Below, piece after piece: positions 53,363-63,447 of a DNA stretch of 64,000 nt. The notes under the pieces are model-generated. The model had not been told where the DNA came from and did not search any database. It worked only from the letters and a program-made list of their open reading frames with translations. Source of the stretch: Yersinia massiliensis (lineage in GTDB: Bacteria > Pseudomonadota > Gammaproteobacteria > Enterobacterales > Enterobacteriaceae); the NCBI RefSeq assembly GCF_003048255.1, contig NZ_CP028487.1, positions 4,216,001 to 4,280,000 of the forward strand, read 5' to 3'. The translations under genes were made by a program, and so were the position numbers. Each line of letters opens with the position of its first letter. Position 1 is the first letter of the stretch.

Positions 53363-55525
53363 ATGAAAAAGTTAAATATTGCGGCAAGCCAGTCAGCTAT
53401 ACCCTGTTTTGAATCACAGCGTGAAGTGGTGGATGTTTTACACACGGATTTTACGGATATTGCTGCCGTCGTACTTTCCGTTCAAGATATTAATAATGGT
53501 GTCATTAATAGTATTCATGAATTAGGGTTGGAGATTCCAATCTTTGCTGCCGTTTGCTGTGAAGAAGAACTCAATACCGACGTATTACCATCGCTCAATG
53601 GGGTCTTTGAACTTTGTGGTGATAATACTGATTTTTATGGTAAACAATTGGAATCGGCTGCTGAAAAATATGAAAAAGAATTGCTGCCTCCATTCTTTAA
53701 TACTTTAAAAAAATATGTCGAAATGGGGAATTCAACTTTTGCTTGCCCTGGGCATCAAGGTGGACAATTCTTCCGTAAACACCCTGCAGGCCGTCAATTC
53801 TTTGACTTCTACGGCGAAACTATTTTCCGTTCAGATATGTGTAATGCTGACGTGAAATTAGGTGATTTACTGATTCACGAAGGTGCACCTTGTGATGCAC
53901 AAAAACATGCAGCAAAAGTATTTAATGCCGATAAAACTTACTTCGTTCTGAACGGAACATCAGCCTCAAATAAAGTGGCCACGAATGCCTTGTTAGCCCG
54001 TGGCGATCTGGTGCTATTTGACCGTAACAACCACAAGTCTAACCATCATGGTGCGCTGATTCAGGCTGGTGCAACCCCTGTTTATCTGGAGACAGCCCGC
54101 AACCCGTTTGGCTTTATCGGTGGGATTGATGCTCACTGTTTCGAAGAAAAATACCTGCGTGAACAGATCCGTAGCGTTGCACCAGACCGCGCTAACGAAG
54201 CTCGCCCATTCCGTTTGGCGATTATCCAATTAGGCACCTATGACGGTACGATTTATAACGCCCGCCAAGTCGTCGATAAGATTGGTCATCTTTGTGACTA
54301 TATTTTGTTTGACTCCGCTTGGGTTGGCTACGAACAATTTATTCCAATGATGAAGGATTGTTCACCATTATTACTTGAATTGAATGAAAACGATCCCGGT
54401 ATTATCGTGACGCAATCAGTCCATAAACAACAAGCGGGCTTCTCACAAACGTCGCAGATTCATAAAAAAGATAAACATATTAAAGGTCAAGATCGCTATT
54501 GCAACCATAAACGCTTTAATAACGCCTTTATGTTGCACGCGTCCACCAGCCCATTCTATCCATTATTTGCCGCATTAGACGTCAACGCCAAAATGCATGA
54601 AGGCAAAAGCGGCCAACGTATGTGGCTTGATTGTGTTAAGACCGGTATTGAAGCGCGTAAAATGATTTTAAATACCTGTAATATGATTAAGCCTTTTGTT
54701 CCGGTAGAGGTTGACGGAAAACCATGGCAGGAATATGACACGAATGCCATGGCACAAGATTTACGCTTCTTTAATTTCATTCCAGGCGAAAAATGGCATG
54801 CCTTTGAAGGCTATGAAGCCTCTCAATATTTTGTCGACCCTTGCAAGCTACTATTAACCACCCCAGGGATTGATACCAATACGGGCGAATATACTGCCTC
54901 TGGTATTCCAGCAACTATTCTGGCTAATTTCTTGCGTGAAAATGGTATCGTGCCAGAAAAATGCGATTTGAATTCTATTTTGTTCTTATTAACGCCAGCA
55001 GAAGACTTGGCGAAAATGCAACATTTGGTCGCGCAAATTGCTCGATTCGAACGTTTCATTGAAGAAGATGCTTTGTTAGTTGATGTATTACCGACGGTAT
55101 ATCGTAATAATGAAGCGCGCTACCAAGGTTATACTATCGGTAAATTATGCCAAGAAATGCATGATCTTTATGTCAGCTATGATGTTAAACAGCTACAAAA
55201 AGAAATGTTCCGTAAACAGTATTTCCCTAAAGTGATGATGAATCCACAAGATGCCAATATTGAATTCGTCCGTGGGCATGCTGAATTAGTCCCATTATGT
55301 AAAGCCGAAGGTCGAATTGCCGCTGAAGGTGCACTTCCTTACCCACCGGGAGTATTGTGTGTTGTCCCTGGTGAAGTTTGGGGCGGCGCAGCTCAACGTT
55401 ATTTCTTGGCATTAGAAGAAAGTATCAATCTATTACCTGGCTTCGCACCTGAATTACAAGGTGTTTATTTACAAGTTGATGAAGACGGATGGAACCGTGC
55501 GTACGGCTATATGATGAAACAATAA
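53363..55525 (+). CDS. speF: inducible ornithine decarboxylase SpeF
   Basis: 720 aa, fold-type I PLP decarboxylase. A response-regulator-like N-terminal wing is followed by the core. The PLP lysine is Lys355 in SVHKQQAGFSQTSQ, and ACPGHQGGQFFRKHPAG and LFDRNNHKSNHHG match E. coli SpeF. It converts ornithine to putrescine and CO2, consuming a proton for acid resistance. Expression is expected to depend on the speFL peptide and ornithine. It forms an operon with potE. Confidence 0.96.
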   Translation: MKKLNIAASQSAIPCFESQREVVDVLHTDFTDIAAVVLSVQDINNGVINSIHELGLEIPIFAAVCCEEELNTDVLPSLNGVFELCGDNTDFYGKQLESAAEKYEKELLPPFFNTLKKYVEMGNSTFACPGHQGGQFFRKHPAGRQFFDFYGETIFRSDMCNADVKLGDLLIHEGAPCDAQKHAAKVFNADKTYFVLNGTSASNKVATNALLARGDLVLFDRNNHKSNHHGALIQAGATPVYLETARNPFGFIGGIDAHCFEEKYLREQIRSVAPDRANEARPFRLAIIQLGTYDGTIYNARQVVDKIGHLCDYILFDSAWVGYEQFIPMMKDCSPLLLELNENDPGIIVTQSVHKQQAGFSQTSQIHKKDKHIKGQDRYCNHKRFNNAFMLHASTSPFYPLFAALDVNAKMHEGKSGQRMWLDCVKTGIEARKMILNTCNMIKPFVPVEVDGKPWQEYDTNAMAQDLRFFNFIPGEKWHAFEGYEASQYFVDPCKLLLTTPGIDTNTGEYTASGIPATILANFLRENGIVPEKCDLNSILFLLTPAEDLAKMQHLVAQIARFERFIEEDALLVDVLPTVYRNNEARYQGYTIGKLCQEMHDLYVSYDVKQLQKEMFRKQYFPKVMMNPQDANIEFVRGHAELVPLCKAEGRIAAEGALPYPPGVLCVVPGEVWGGAAQRYFLALEESINLLPGFAPELQGVYLQVDEDGWNRAYGYMMKQ

Positions 55526-55572
55526 TAGCTATTTTTTAATTTTTACAACACCAACATCACTATTCGCTCAAT

Positions 55573-55597
55573 CTGCGGGGATAACTTATTCCCGCAG
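55573..55597 (+). other. intercistronic hairpin speF-potE
   Basis: CTGCGGG and CCCGCAG form a 7-bp stem without a following T-run, so it is more likely an mRNA stability element than a terminator. Confidence 0.45.
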
Positions 55598-55626
55598 TCT
55601 CTGAAATTAAAAAAGAGATAATAAAA

Positions 55627-56943
55627 ATGAGTAAAACAAATAATAAGATGGGAGTCGTACAGCTGACTATTCTGACCGCCGTCAATATGATGGGGTCAGG
55701 CATAATTATGCTGCCAACCAAACTCGCCGAAGTTGGGACGATTTCAATCGTTTCATGGTTAGTCACAGCAGTCGGTTCAATGGCGTTGGCCTATGCTTTC
55801 GCCCAGTGTGGGATGTTTAGTCGTAAGTCTGGCGGGATGGGCGGTTATGCCGAGTACGCGTTTGGTAAATCTGGCAACTTTATGGCGAACTATACCTATG
55901 GTGCGTCATTGCTGATTGCTAATATCGCGATCGCGATTTCAGCCGTAGGGTATGGCACCGAATTATTGGGTGCCACACTCACGCCATTAGGCATTTGTAT
56001 CGCCACCATCGGTGTACTGTGGCTGGCTACAGTCGCTAACTTTGGCGGCGCACGCATTACTGGGCAAATCAGTAGCGTCACCATCTGGGGGGTGATTATT
56101 CCCGTCGTCGGTATCTCGCTGATTGGCTGGTTCTGGTTTAGTGGCACTGCCTATGTTGCCGCGTGGAATCCACATAACGTGCCCGTCTTTGAAGCGATCG
56201 GTTCTTCTATCTCGATGACATTGTGGGCTTTCCTTGGTTTGGAATCTGCATGCGCCAATACTGACGCGGTAGAAAACCCTGAACGTAACGTTCCGATCGC
56301 CGTGTTGGGTGGGACTTTAGGTGCAGCGGTTATCTATATCATTTCAACCAACGTGATTGCCGGTATTGTGCCAAACATGGATTTGGCTAACTCTACCGCG
56401 CCGTTTGGTTTGGCCTTTGCTTATATGTTCACCCCAGCCGTCGGTAAAATCATCATGGCATTGATGATTATGTCCTGCGTAGGATCATTACTGGGTTGGC
56501 AGTTCACCATCGCTCAGGTGTTTAAATCTTCTGCTGATGAAGGTTTCTTCCCGAAAATCTTCTCTAAAGTCAGTAAAGCCGATGCTCCTATCAAAGGGAT
56601 GTTGACCATCGTTATCATCCAGAGCGTGTTGTCTCTGATGACCATCAGCCCGTCACTGAATAAGCAATTTAACGTGCTGGTGAATTTGGCGGTAGTGACC
56701 AATATCATCCCTTATATTCTGTCGATGGCGGCACTGGTGATTATTCAGAAAGCAGCGAATGTCGATCCTGCTAAGGCCCGCAAAGCCAACATCATTGCCT
56801 TTATCGGTGCGATGTACAGCTTCTATGCGCTTTACAGCTCAGGTCAGGAAGCGATGACTTGGGGGGCGATTGTGACCTTCCTTGGTTGGACACTGTACGG
56901 TTTGGTTTCACCACGTTTCGAATTTGCAGCAAAAACAAAGTAA
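55627..56943 (+). CDS. potE: putrescine-ornithine antiporter PotE
   Basis: 438 aa, APC superfamily with 12 membrane segments. NNKMGVVQLTILTAVNMMGSGIIMLPTKLA is the conserved first helix with the broken GSG segment. GLESACANTDAVENPERNVP is the family's charged loop. It exchanges internal putrescine for external ornithine, feeding SpeF. Same order as in E. coli. Confidence 0.96.
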   Translation: MSKTNNKMGVVQLTILTAVNMMGSGIIMLPTKLAEVGTISIVSWLVTAVGSMALAYAFAQCGMFSRKSGGMGGYAEYAFGKSGNFMANYTYGASLLIANIAIAISAVGYGTELLGATLTPLGICIATIGVLWLATVANFGGARITGQISSVTIWGVIIPVVGISLIGWFWFSGTAYVAAWNPHNVPVFEAIGSSISMTLWAFLGLESACANTDAVENPERNVPIAVLGGTLGAAVIYIISTNVIAGIVPNMDLANSTAPFGLAFAYMFTPAVGKIIMALMIMSCVGSLLGWQFTIAQVFKSSADEGFFPKIFSKVSKADAPIKGMLTIVIIQSVLSLMTISPSLNKQFNVLVNLAVVTNIIPYILSMAALVIIQKAANVDPAKARKANIIAFIGAMYSFYALYSSGQEAMTWGAIVTFLGWTLYGLVSPRFEFAAKTK

Positions 56944-57056
56944 TCAATTAGGTTAATTGAGTAAGATCAGGTGCCAGCAGATAAAAAAGTCAGGATACGG
57001 CCCGTAATTCCGGTAATAATGGCTCCAAACCGCTACCCCCGGACTGGAAGAAGATT

Positions 57057-57380
57057 ATGACGGATAGCCCTTGGTATCTCTATCTGCTGCGCACCGCCTC
57101 TGGCATGTTGTACACCGGTATTACTACCGATGTTGCACGGCGAATGGCGCAGCATCAAAGTGGAAAAGGCGCAAAAGCACTGCGGGGCAAGGGGACGTTA
57201 ACTTTGGTCTTTCATTGTGGCGCAGGGGATCGTTCGACGGCATTGAAACTGGAATATCGGGTGAAACAACTCACTAAGCAGCAAAAAGAAAAGCTGGTGA
57301 TTAACCAGCCTTCTTCACTGAACGCGATGCTCATCGAGCAAAAAGCAGTCGATAAATCATTCGCCGTTAAAATCGATTGA
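57057..57380 (+). CDS. yhbQ: GIY-YIG nuclease-like protein YhbQ
   Basis: 107 aa UPF0213. [20 protein letters not shown] carries the GIY-YIG strands (YLL and YTG), and the family's Arg and Glu follow in [10 protein letters not shown] and [10 protein letters not shown]. Structure-specific DNA nuclease activity has been reported for relatives. Its end overlaps the convergent yhbS by 14 bases. Confidence 0.9.
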   Translation: MTDSPWYLYLLRTASGMLYTGITTDVARRMAQHQSGKGAKALRGKGTLTLVFHCGAGDRSTALKLEYRVKQLTKQQKEKLVINQPSSLNAMLIEQKAVDKSFAVKID

Positions 57381-57870
57381 ATGGGGCTGAAAAGACCACC
57401 TCGCCATCCACGTCAGCCAGTGCATCTTCCGCCAACGCATAAACCTGAAAAGCATTTTCAGTATCTGGCCAGCGGCACGCTAATTGATGGTGAGCTGCTG
57501 GTACAAAACCAAAACGTTGATAATAGGCAGGCTCGCCTAATACCACGACAGCGGCATAACCGAACTCATTGAGCGAATCGAGCCCCTCATAAACCAGCTT
57601 TTCGGCCAAACCTTGGCGACGCAACCCCTCTTCCACGGCTAATGGTGCCAATGCCACCCATTGACGGTCTTCACCACCAATTTCAACCGGACTAAATGCG
57701 GCATAACCGACAACACCACCTTCGTCATCCGTTGCCACAATACCCAGCGTCAATAAACCGTCTTCGCGCAGTTGCTGCACCAGTTCAGCTTCATCGTCTC
57801 GCTTAAATGCCTGACGTAATAAAGCGTCGATCCCCGGTGCATCGACCGGAATTTCTACTCGAATTAACAC
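57367..57870 (-). CDS. yhbS: GNAT acetyltransferase YhbS
   Basis: 167 aa. GNAT fold with the acetyl-CoA loop [20 protein letters not shown] and [18 protein letters not shown]. Substrate is not assigned here. It starts inside the end of ubiT (7-base overlap), so the two are co-transcribed, as in E. coli. Confidence 0.9.
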   Translation of the reverse strand: MLIRVEIPVDAPGIDALLRQAFKRDDEAELVQQLREDGLLTLGIVATDDEGGVVGYAAFSPVEIGGEDRQWVALAPLAVEEGLRRQGLAEKLVYEGLDSLNEFGYAAVVVLGEPAYYQRFGFVPAAHHQLACRWPDTENAFQVYALAEDALADVDGEVVFSAPFNRF

Positions 57871-58418
57871 GATGCTAATGTACGGGAAGAACTCACCGCA
57901 CCCTCTTGTTGACCGGCTTCAATAAATTCGGCCAGTTGCAGTAGACCGACTCGCAGGAGTGTCGGCATGGCTTCCAATTCAATGGCATCCATCAGGTTTT
58001 TCACATAAAGGCCCAATTCGGTATCTCCTTCAATGCGTAACCGGCGTTGGAAAAACAGCGTATCCGGATCTTCTTTACGGGCAGCGATCAGAATCAGATC
58101 GTTGGCATCACCGCTAAAGCTGACATCGGCTTCAGCTTGTTGGCTCACTATAAGCCTATCGTTTTCTACCGTCATAAACCATTGTAGCCCGAGGTCACGG
58201 ACTTCAATTTTTAACCAACGGGATTCTAGAAATGCCAAATCACCGTCCAGCAGTGCCTGACGAAATTGCCAGCCAAGCATTTGCTCTAATACTTGGCGCT
58301 GTAAAGCGAAAGGAGTCAATTTTAGCGGCCCCCGCAGCAGCGCTGGCCCTTGACGTACAAGTTGTGTTCGTAGTTTTCCAAGCACTGGCTCTATCTCCTT
58401 TTGACTCTGATCAACCAT
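57864..58418 (-). CDS. ubiT: SCP2-domain ubiquinone biosynthesis factor UbiT
   Basis: 184 aa from ATG 58418 (MVDQSQKEIEPVLGKLRTQL); a longer frame to 58460 would be encoded by an ERIC element and is rejected. SCP2 lipid-binding domain with RRLRIEGDTELGLYVKNLMD nearly identical to E. coli YhbT. It binds isoprenoid quinone intermediates for the oxygen-independent ubiquinone pathway with UbiU and UbiV, which lie divergently upstream. Confidence 0.93.
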   Translation of the reverse strand: MVDQSQKEIEPVLGKLRTQLVRQGPALLRGPLKLTPFALQRQVLEQMLGWQFRQALLDGDLAFLESRWLKIEVRDLGLQWFMTVENDRLIVSQQAEADVSFSGDANDLILIAARKEDPDTLFFQRRLRIEGDTELGLYVKNLMDAIELEAMPTLLRVGLLQLAEFIEAGQQEGAVSSSRTLASC

Positions 58419-58423
58419 AAACC

Positions 58424-58553
<130 letters not shown>

Positions 58554-58787
58554 CCACAGGAGGAAAATTGCAAAGCATCCTAAATCAATAAAACTGACAT
58601 CAATTTTTGGCTAATCCTCAGAAGAATGCCACCAATGCAAAAGAAACTGCCTTAAATCAAGGTCAGTGCAAAGCAGGTTAACTAAAATCGCCTCTCGATA
58701 AAATACGAATATCATCTTCGGATGGGGAATAATCATTGCCAGCCATGCTGCCAACAACGGGGCTGCTGACTCATTCAGGAAAATTCT
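58554..58787. promoter_or_regulatory. ubiT-ubiU divergent promoter remainder
   Basis: A weak FNR-like half-site TTAAATCAA (58652-58660) lies about 130 bases upstream of ubiU. Since ubiTUV works without oxygen, FNR control is reasonable, but the site lacks a good left half. Confidence 0.3.
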
Positions 58788-59783
58788 ATGGAGTTGCTTT
58801 GTCCTGCCGGCAATTTACCCGCTTTAAAAGCCGCCATCGATAATGGGGCTGACGCGGTGTATATCGGCTTGAAAGATGATACCAACGCCCGCCATTTTGC
58901 CGGCCTTAATTTCACCGATAAAAAGCTGCAAGAAGCCGTTAATTACGTTCATAGCCGTAAGCGAAAATTACATATTGCCATCAATACGTTCGCTCATCCC
59001 GATGGTTATGCTCGTTGGCAGCGAGCCGTAGATATGGCCGCGCAGCTTGGAGCCGATGCCCTTATTTTAGCCGACCTCGCTATGCTGGAATATGCCGCCG
59101 AGCGTTATCCGAATGTGGAACGCCACGTTTCCGTACAAGCTTCGGCAACGAATGATGAAGCCATTCGCTTCTATCAGCGCCATTTTGATGTGGCGCGAGT
59201 GGTGTTACCCCGCGTGTTGTCGATGCATCAGGTGAAACAGTTATCGCGTACCAGCCCAGTGCCGTTGGAAGTTTTTGCCTTTGGCAGTTTATGCATCATG
59301 GCGGAAGGCCGCTGTTATCTATCCTCCTACTTGACAGGCGAATCACCAAATACCGTGGGAGCCTGTTCACCCGCACGTTTTGTGCGTTGGCAGCAAACCC
59401 CGCAAGGGATGGAATCTCGCCTCAATGAGGTGTTGATTGACCGTTATGAGGATAACGAAAACGCCGGTTACCCTACATTGTGCAAAGGCCGCTACTTAGT
59501 CGATGGTCAGCGCTACCACGCGCTCGAAGAACCGACCAGTTTGAACACGCTGGAGCTATTGCCTGAATTATTTGCCGCAAATATTGCCTCGGTAAAAATT
59601 GAGGGCCGCCAACGTAGCCCCGCTTATGTGAGCCAGGTGGCCAAAGTTTGGCGACAAGCGATTGACCGCTATCAAGCTAACCCGTCGCAATTTGTGGCTA
59701 AAGCGGAATGGATGGAACAACTGGGCGCAATGTCCGAAGGGACCCAGACCACGCTGGGCGCTTATCATCGCAAGTGGCAGTAG
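58788..59783 (+). CDS. ubiU: anaerobic ubiquinone hydroxylation protein UbiU
   Basis: 331 aa, U32 peptidase-like family. MELLCPAGNLPALKAAIDNG is the family start. Cys169, Cys176, Cys193 and Cys232 fall at the positions of the E. coli [4Fe-4S] ligands. With UbiV it hydroxylates the ubiquinone ring without oxygen, using prephenate as oxygen donor. ubiV starts 11 bases downstream. Confidence 0.95.
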   Translation: MELLCPAGNLPALKAAIDNGADAVYIGLKDDTNARHFAGLNFTDKKLQEAVNYVHSRKRKLHIAINTFAHPDGYARWQRAVDMAAQLGADALILADLAMLEYAAERYPNVERHVSVQASATNDEAIRFYQRHFDVARVVLPRVLSMHQVKQLSRTSPVPLEVFAFGSLCIMAEGRCYLSSYLTGESPNTVGACSPARFVRWQQTPQGMESRLNEVLIDRYEDNENAGYPTLCKGRYLVDGQRYHALEEPTSLNTLELLPELFAANIASVKIEGRQRSPAYVSQVAKVWRQAIDRYQANPSQFVAKAEWMEQLGAMSEGTQTTLGAYHRKWQ

Positions 59784-59794
59784 CCGGAGGAAAT

Positions 59795-60673
59795 ATGAAG
59801 TACGCCTTAGGCGCAGTACTCTATTACTGGCCAAAATCGGATATTGAGACTTTCTATCACGCAGCAGCCAATAGCAGCGCCGATATTATTTATTTGGGCG
59901 AGAATGTTTGTACCAAACGCCGCGAGATGAAGGTTAGCGATTGGCTGGGCTTAGCGAAAGAAGTCGCAGCCAGTGGTAAACAGGTGGTGATTTCTACCTT
60001 AGCACTCCTGCAAGCCCCGTCCGAATTGAATGAATTGAAGCGCTATGTTGAGAACGGCGAGTTTTTACTGGAAGCGAATGATTTAGGTGCAGTGAATATG
60101 GCGGCTGAACGTGGCTTGCCTTTCGTCGCCGGTCACGCCTTGAACTGCTACAACGCGTATACCCTGCGGATCTTGCACCGTCAGGGCATGATGCGCTGGT
60201 GCATGCCAGTCGAGCTTTCCCGTGATTGGCTGAGCAACGTCCTAGAGCAGTGCGACGAACTGGGTTTTCGTGATCAATTTGAGGTTGAAGTCCTCAGTTA
60301 CGGCCACCTGCCGCTGGCTTATTCTGCCCGCTGCTTCACTGCTCGTTCTGAGGATCGCGCCAAAGATGAATGTGAAACGTGCTGCATTAAGTATCCGCAA
60401 GGGCGCAAGGTGTTATCGCAGGAAGATCAGCAAGTCTTTGTCCTCAATGGCATCCAGACACAAAGCGGCTACTGCTATAACCTCGGTAATGATCTGATCT
60501 CAATGCAGGGGTTGGTGGATATTGTCCGTCTTTCGCCACAAGGCATCGAAACACTGGAAGTTATCGAGCAATTCCGCGCTAATGAGCAAGGTCTAGCACC
60601 GTTGATGCTGGCAGATAAAGCCGACTGTAATGGCTATTGGCGGCGTCTTGCCGGACTGGAACTGGTGTCATAG
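59795..60673 (+). CDS. ubiV: anaerobic ubiquinone hydroxylation protein UbiV
   Basis: 292 aa from ATG 59795 with GGAGG 5 bases upstream; the frame continues back to 59708 inside ubiU but similarity starts at MKYALGAVLYYWPKSDIETF. Cluster cysteines Cys39, Cys180, Cys193 and Cys196/197 are present (ARCFTARSEDRAKDECETCC). Forms a heterodimer with UbiU. Confidence 0.95.
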   Translation: MKYALGAVLYYWPKSDIETFYHAAANSSADIIYLGENVCTKRREMKVSDWLGLAKEVAASGKQVVISTLALLQAPSELNELKRYVENGEFLLEANDLGAVNMAAERGLPFVAGHALNCYNAYTLRILHRQGMMRWCMPVELSRDWLSNVLEQCDELGFRDQFEVEVLSYGHLPLAYSARCFTARSEDRAKDECETCCIKYPQGRKVLSQEDQQVFVLNGIQTQSGYCYNLGNDLISMQGLVDIVRLSPQGIETLEVIEQFRANEQGLAPLMLADKADCNGYWRRLAGLELVS

Positions 60674-60683
60674 CGCCAAAAAT

Positions 60684-60709
60684 CAGGGGGAACATATTTG
60701 CTCCCCCTG
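60684..60709. terminator. bidirectional terminator between ubiV and cyuA
   Basis: CAGGGGGA and TCCCCCTG form an 8-bp stem. The minus-strand side is followed by ATTTTT, serving cyuA; on the plus strand a weaker T-rich stretch follows. Confidence 0.7.
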
Positions 60710-60756
60710 CTATTTACACTATTTTTTAAGCTATTTTGTTAATCGATTAATGGTGG

Positions 60757-62073
60757 TCAATCACAGCGGCATTTTTGGGCCATGATCTCAATGATCTGAC
60801 GGTCAGTTTGCCGCATCGCACCGCAAGCCAGCGCGCACAGATTGGCAATCGACTGATCAACATCATGAGCCACGATCCCCTCATTACCGGTCACACCGCT
60901 GCTGTCTAATGCCATGAGTACCGCTTTGTAGGCCGCACTGACGCTGGTAGAGACTTTCATGGCGCAACTGTTGGCTGCACCATCACAAATAATCCCACTG
61001 ATGTCACCAATCATACTACCGATCGCCAGTGCGACGGGTTCATAACGTGGTTCAAATAGCCAAGCCATCCCAGCAGCCGCGCCCATTGCGGCTGTGGTCG
61101 CAGCACATAAAGCAGAAAGTGCTGGTAACTGGCTATGAATATAAATCGCCATCAAATGAGACAAGATCAGCGCTCGCGCTAACGCTTCTTCATCAGCCCC
61201 CAGATGCTCGGCAACTACAAGTACAGGCATCGTGGCGGCAATGCCTTGATTCCCTGAGCCAGAGTTACTCATCGCGGGCATTAGTGCTCCCCCCATACGT
61301 GCATCCGAGGCTGCCGCTGAGCGGATCATAATATCCGACAGTAAATCCTTAACCAGCAAACCTCGCCCACGCTGGCGCATCAGTGAAGCACCAATATGTA
61401 AGCCATAGTTGCCGGTAAGCCCCTCTTGGGACAGCGCCCCATTCAGTTCGGCCGCCTGTAAAATGAAGCTAATCTGCTCGAAAGGGACTTCGGTGGCAAA
61501 CTGGTAAACCTGCTGAGCACTAGCTTGCTTCAGGCAATCGTGAGGATCACAAACTGCCTGCGCCTGCTGGCTATGCTCCGCAACCTCGAACAAGACATTG
61601 CCATTGATAACAATCTTCACCACTTGGGTATGACCCCCAGCAATGGTAACACTCGCCCATTGCGCGCCCTGATAGACCCGAGCTTCAGCGAATAAAACAT
61701 CATCGCCAGAGTGCATATCTACCCGGACATCCCCACGAGCCAACATCGACTTGGCATCTGTAACCTGCTGTTGAGACAGGTTTTTCAACACCGCTAATCC
61801 CCCCTCAGGATCACCCCCCAGTGCACCCACCGCAGCAGCAATAGGCAACCCCACCATACCGGTGCCAGGGACAGTTACCCCCATCCCATTTTTCATTAAG
61901 TTTGGTGAAACTCGCGCTTCAATACGCTCAACTTTTCCGGGTAAATAAGTCGCTGCCATTGCTGACGCCAATGCGAGTGCGATGGGTTCAGTACAACCTA
62001 CGGCCGGTTGCACATCGCGTTTAATGACGCGGATAAACGCATCCCATAAAGCAGAATTATTTGTGTTATTCAT
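60757..62073 (-). CDS. cyuA: L-cysteine desulfidase CyuA (YhaM, UPF0597)
   Basis: 438 aa from ATG 62073, chosen because GAAGG lies 7 bases upstream; an in-frame ATG at 62091 is less well placed. [51 protein letters not shown] and [15 protein letters not shown] match E. coli YhaM/CyuA, and the cysteines probably hold an Fe-S cluster. It breaks cysteine into pyruvate, ammonia and sulfide, mainly without oxygen. Second gene of the cyuP-cyuA operon. Confidence 0.92.
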   Translation of the reverse strand: MNNTNNSALWDAFIRVIKRDVQPAVGCTEPIALALASAMAATYLPGKVERIEARVSPNLMKNGMGVTVPGTGMVGLPIAAAVGALGGDPEGGLAVLKNLSQQQVTDAKSMLARGDVRVDMHSGDDVLFAEARVYQGAQWASVTIAGGHTQVVKIVINGNVLFEVAEHSQQAQAVCDPHDCLKQASAQQVYQFATEVPFEQISFILQAAELNGALSQEGLTGNYGLHIGASLMRQRGRGLLVKDLLSDIMIRSAAASDARMGGALMPAMSNSGSGNQGIAATMPVLVVAEHLGADEEALARALILSHLMAIYIHSQLPALSALCAATTAAMGAAAGMAWLFEPRYEPVALAIGSMIGDISGIICDGAANSCAMKVSTSVSAAYKAVLMALDSSGVTGNEGIVAHDVDQSIANLCALACGAMRQTDRQIIEIMAQKCRCD

Positions 62074-62121
62074 AATAATACCTTCAAACATATACAGCAG
62101 GTTATGTCAGATGCCGTTATT

Positions 62122-63447
62122 TCAAGAGAATGCCAAGAATGGAGAGATACACAATAAAACACCGGTAATAATAATCACTGTCAGTGACAGACCTTTATAT
62201 TTATGCAATGCAGGTACTTTGTAGACTAAATATGCCGGAATTAAGCAACCTACCATGCCGAATATTGGGCTACAAATAGAGGTAAAACTTAATACCGGTG
62301 CATTTAAAATAATCGCCCCCCAAGCCAGTAATACAGCAAAAACCATAATACCGTTTTGCACCCAACGTTCATTTATGTTCTCAGCTGGCATGATACGGCG
62401 CAGTATATTTAGCACGATACCCTGTGTCGCTTCACGAAAACCTAAATACACACCAAAGAATGCGGTCATGACAGCAAAGATATTTAAAATAACACTGACA
62501 ACGGTCGCCCATCCGCCAGGGAAGAATTTAGCCGCAATGGCTAGCGCAGAAATATTCTGCTCATAAGCTTTAACCGCTTCATCGTGGCCCATTGCCAGCG
62601 TAAAGGAAACAGCATAGAAAAATACCGTACAAAATAGAATACCAAAAGCAATGTTCATCGCCCGTAAGGCTTTATGGCGAGCAACTTCCAGTGATTTCTC
62701 TTTAGCACGGTATGAAATCACCATAGGGCTAAGTGTTTGAATAAACAGAATGGATGTTAGGGTGAATGGCAATGTAATGATGGCATTTTTTATCAGCAAA
62801 CCCATGGGAGGGAGCATGCCGACATTGTACAAGTGCCACATTCCAACCATCGACACGCCCAACGCAGCGACCACCAAAAGCTTGGTTATCACCATAAAAC
62901 TCGACAGTTTGAACAACAGTTTTTCACCGCGAGAAGAGATAGCCACTAACACACAAATCAAGACTAAACCGTAGAACGGGTTATCTGATAATAAGCCTTC
63001 CGTTACCCCAAAAGTCTGCAAGTAAGAGGCGCTATCATTAGTGATGGCGGTGGAATAAACAAACATCCAGATAACCAACATAATAAAGTAGAGCGCCCCT
63101 AAAACAATACCCCAGTTTTTCCCTAAATAACCACTGATGACACTCGGATAATCTTTGCACTCTGGTGACTCTGCCAATGTATTAATAAATAAACGTTGGA
63201 ATAAGTACATGGCGGGATAACCGATAATAGATGAGAGTAAAAACACCCACAATCCCATTAGGCCGACCTGTACCGGTAAGAAAACAATACCGGCACCAAT
63301 CGCCATACCAATACTCATTATTACCCAGCCAAAATCTGTACTGTCGAATTTAATCGCTTCGCGCCATTCTCTTTCAGTCATATTGGCATTTTTTGCCGCC
63401 GGAGAGTCGATTAAAATGACACTCTCATTTGTTCTTGCCGTTTCCAT
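62122..63447 (-). CDS. cyuP: cysteine/serine transporter CyuP (YhaO-like)
   Basis: 441 aa, HAAAP family (SdaC/TdcC relatives) with 11 predicted membrane segments. DFGWVIMSIGMAIGAGIVFL is the first helix pair, and TLSPMVISYRAKEKSLEVARH the central loop. E. coli YhaO precedes yhaM in the same way and imports cysteine for it. Serine uptake cannot be excluded. Confidence 0.9.
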   Translation of the reverse strand: METARTNESVILIDSPAAKNANMTEREWREAIKFDSTDFGWVIMSIGMAIGAGIVFLPVQVGLMGLWVFLLSSIIGYPAMYLFQRLFINTLAESPECKDYPSVISGYLGKNWGIVLGALYFIMLVIWMFVYSTAITNDSASYLQTFGVTEGLLSDNPFYGLVLICVLVAISSRGEKLLFKLSSFMVITKLLVVAALGVSMVGMWHLYNVGMLPPMGLLIKNAIITLPFTLTSILFIQTLSPMVISYRAKEKSLEVARHKALRAMNIAFGILFCTVFFYAVSFTLAMGHDEAVKAYEQNISALAIAAKFFPGGWATVVSVILNIFAVMTAFFGVYLGFREATQGIVLNILRRIMPAENINERWVQNGIMVFAVLLAWGAIILNAPVLSFTSICSPIFGMVGCLIPAYLVYKVPALHKYKGLSLTVIIITGVLLCISPFLAFS

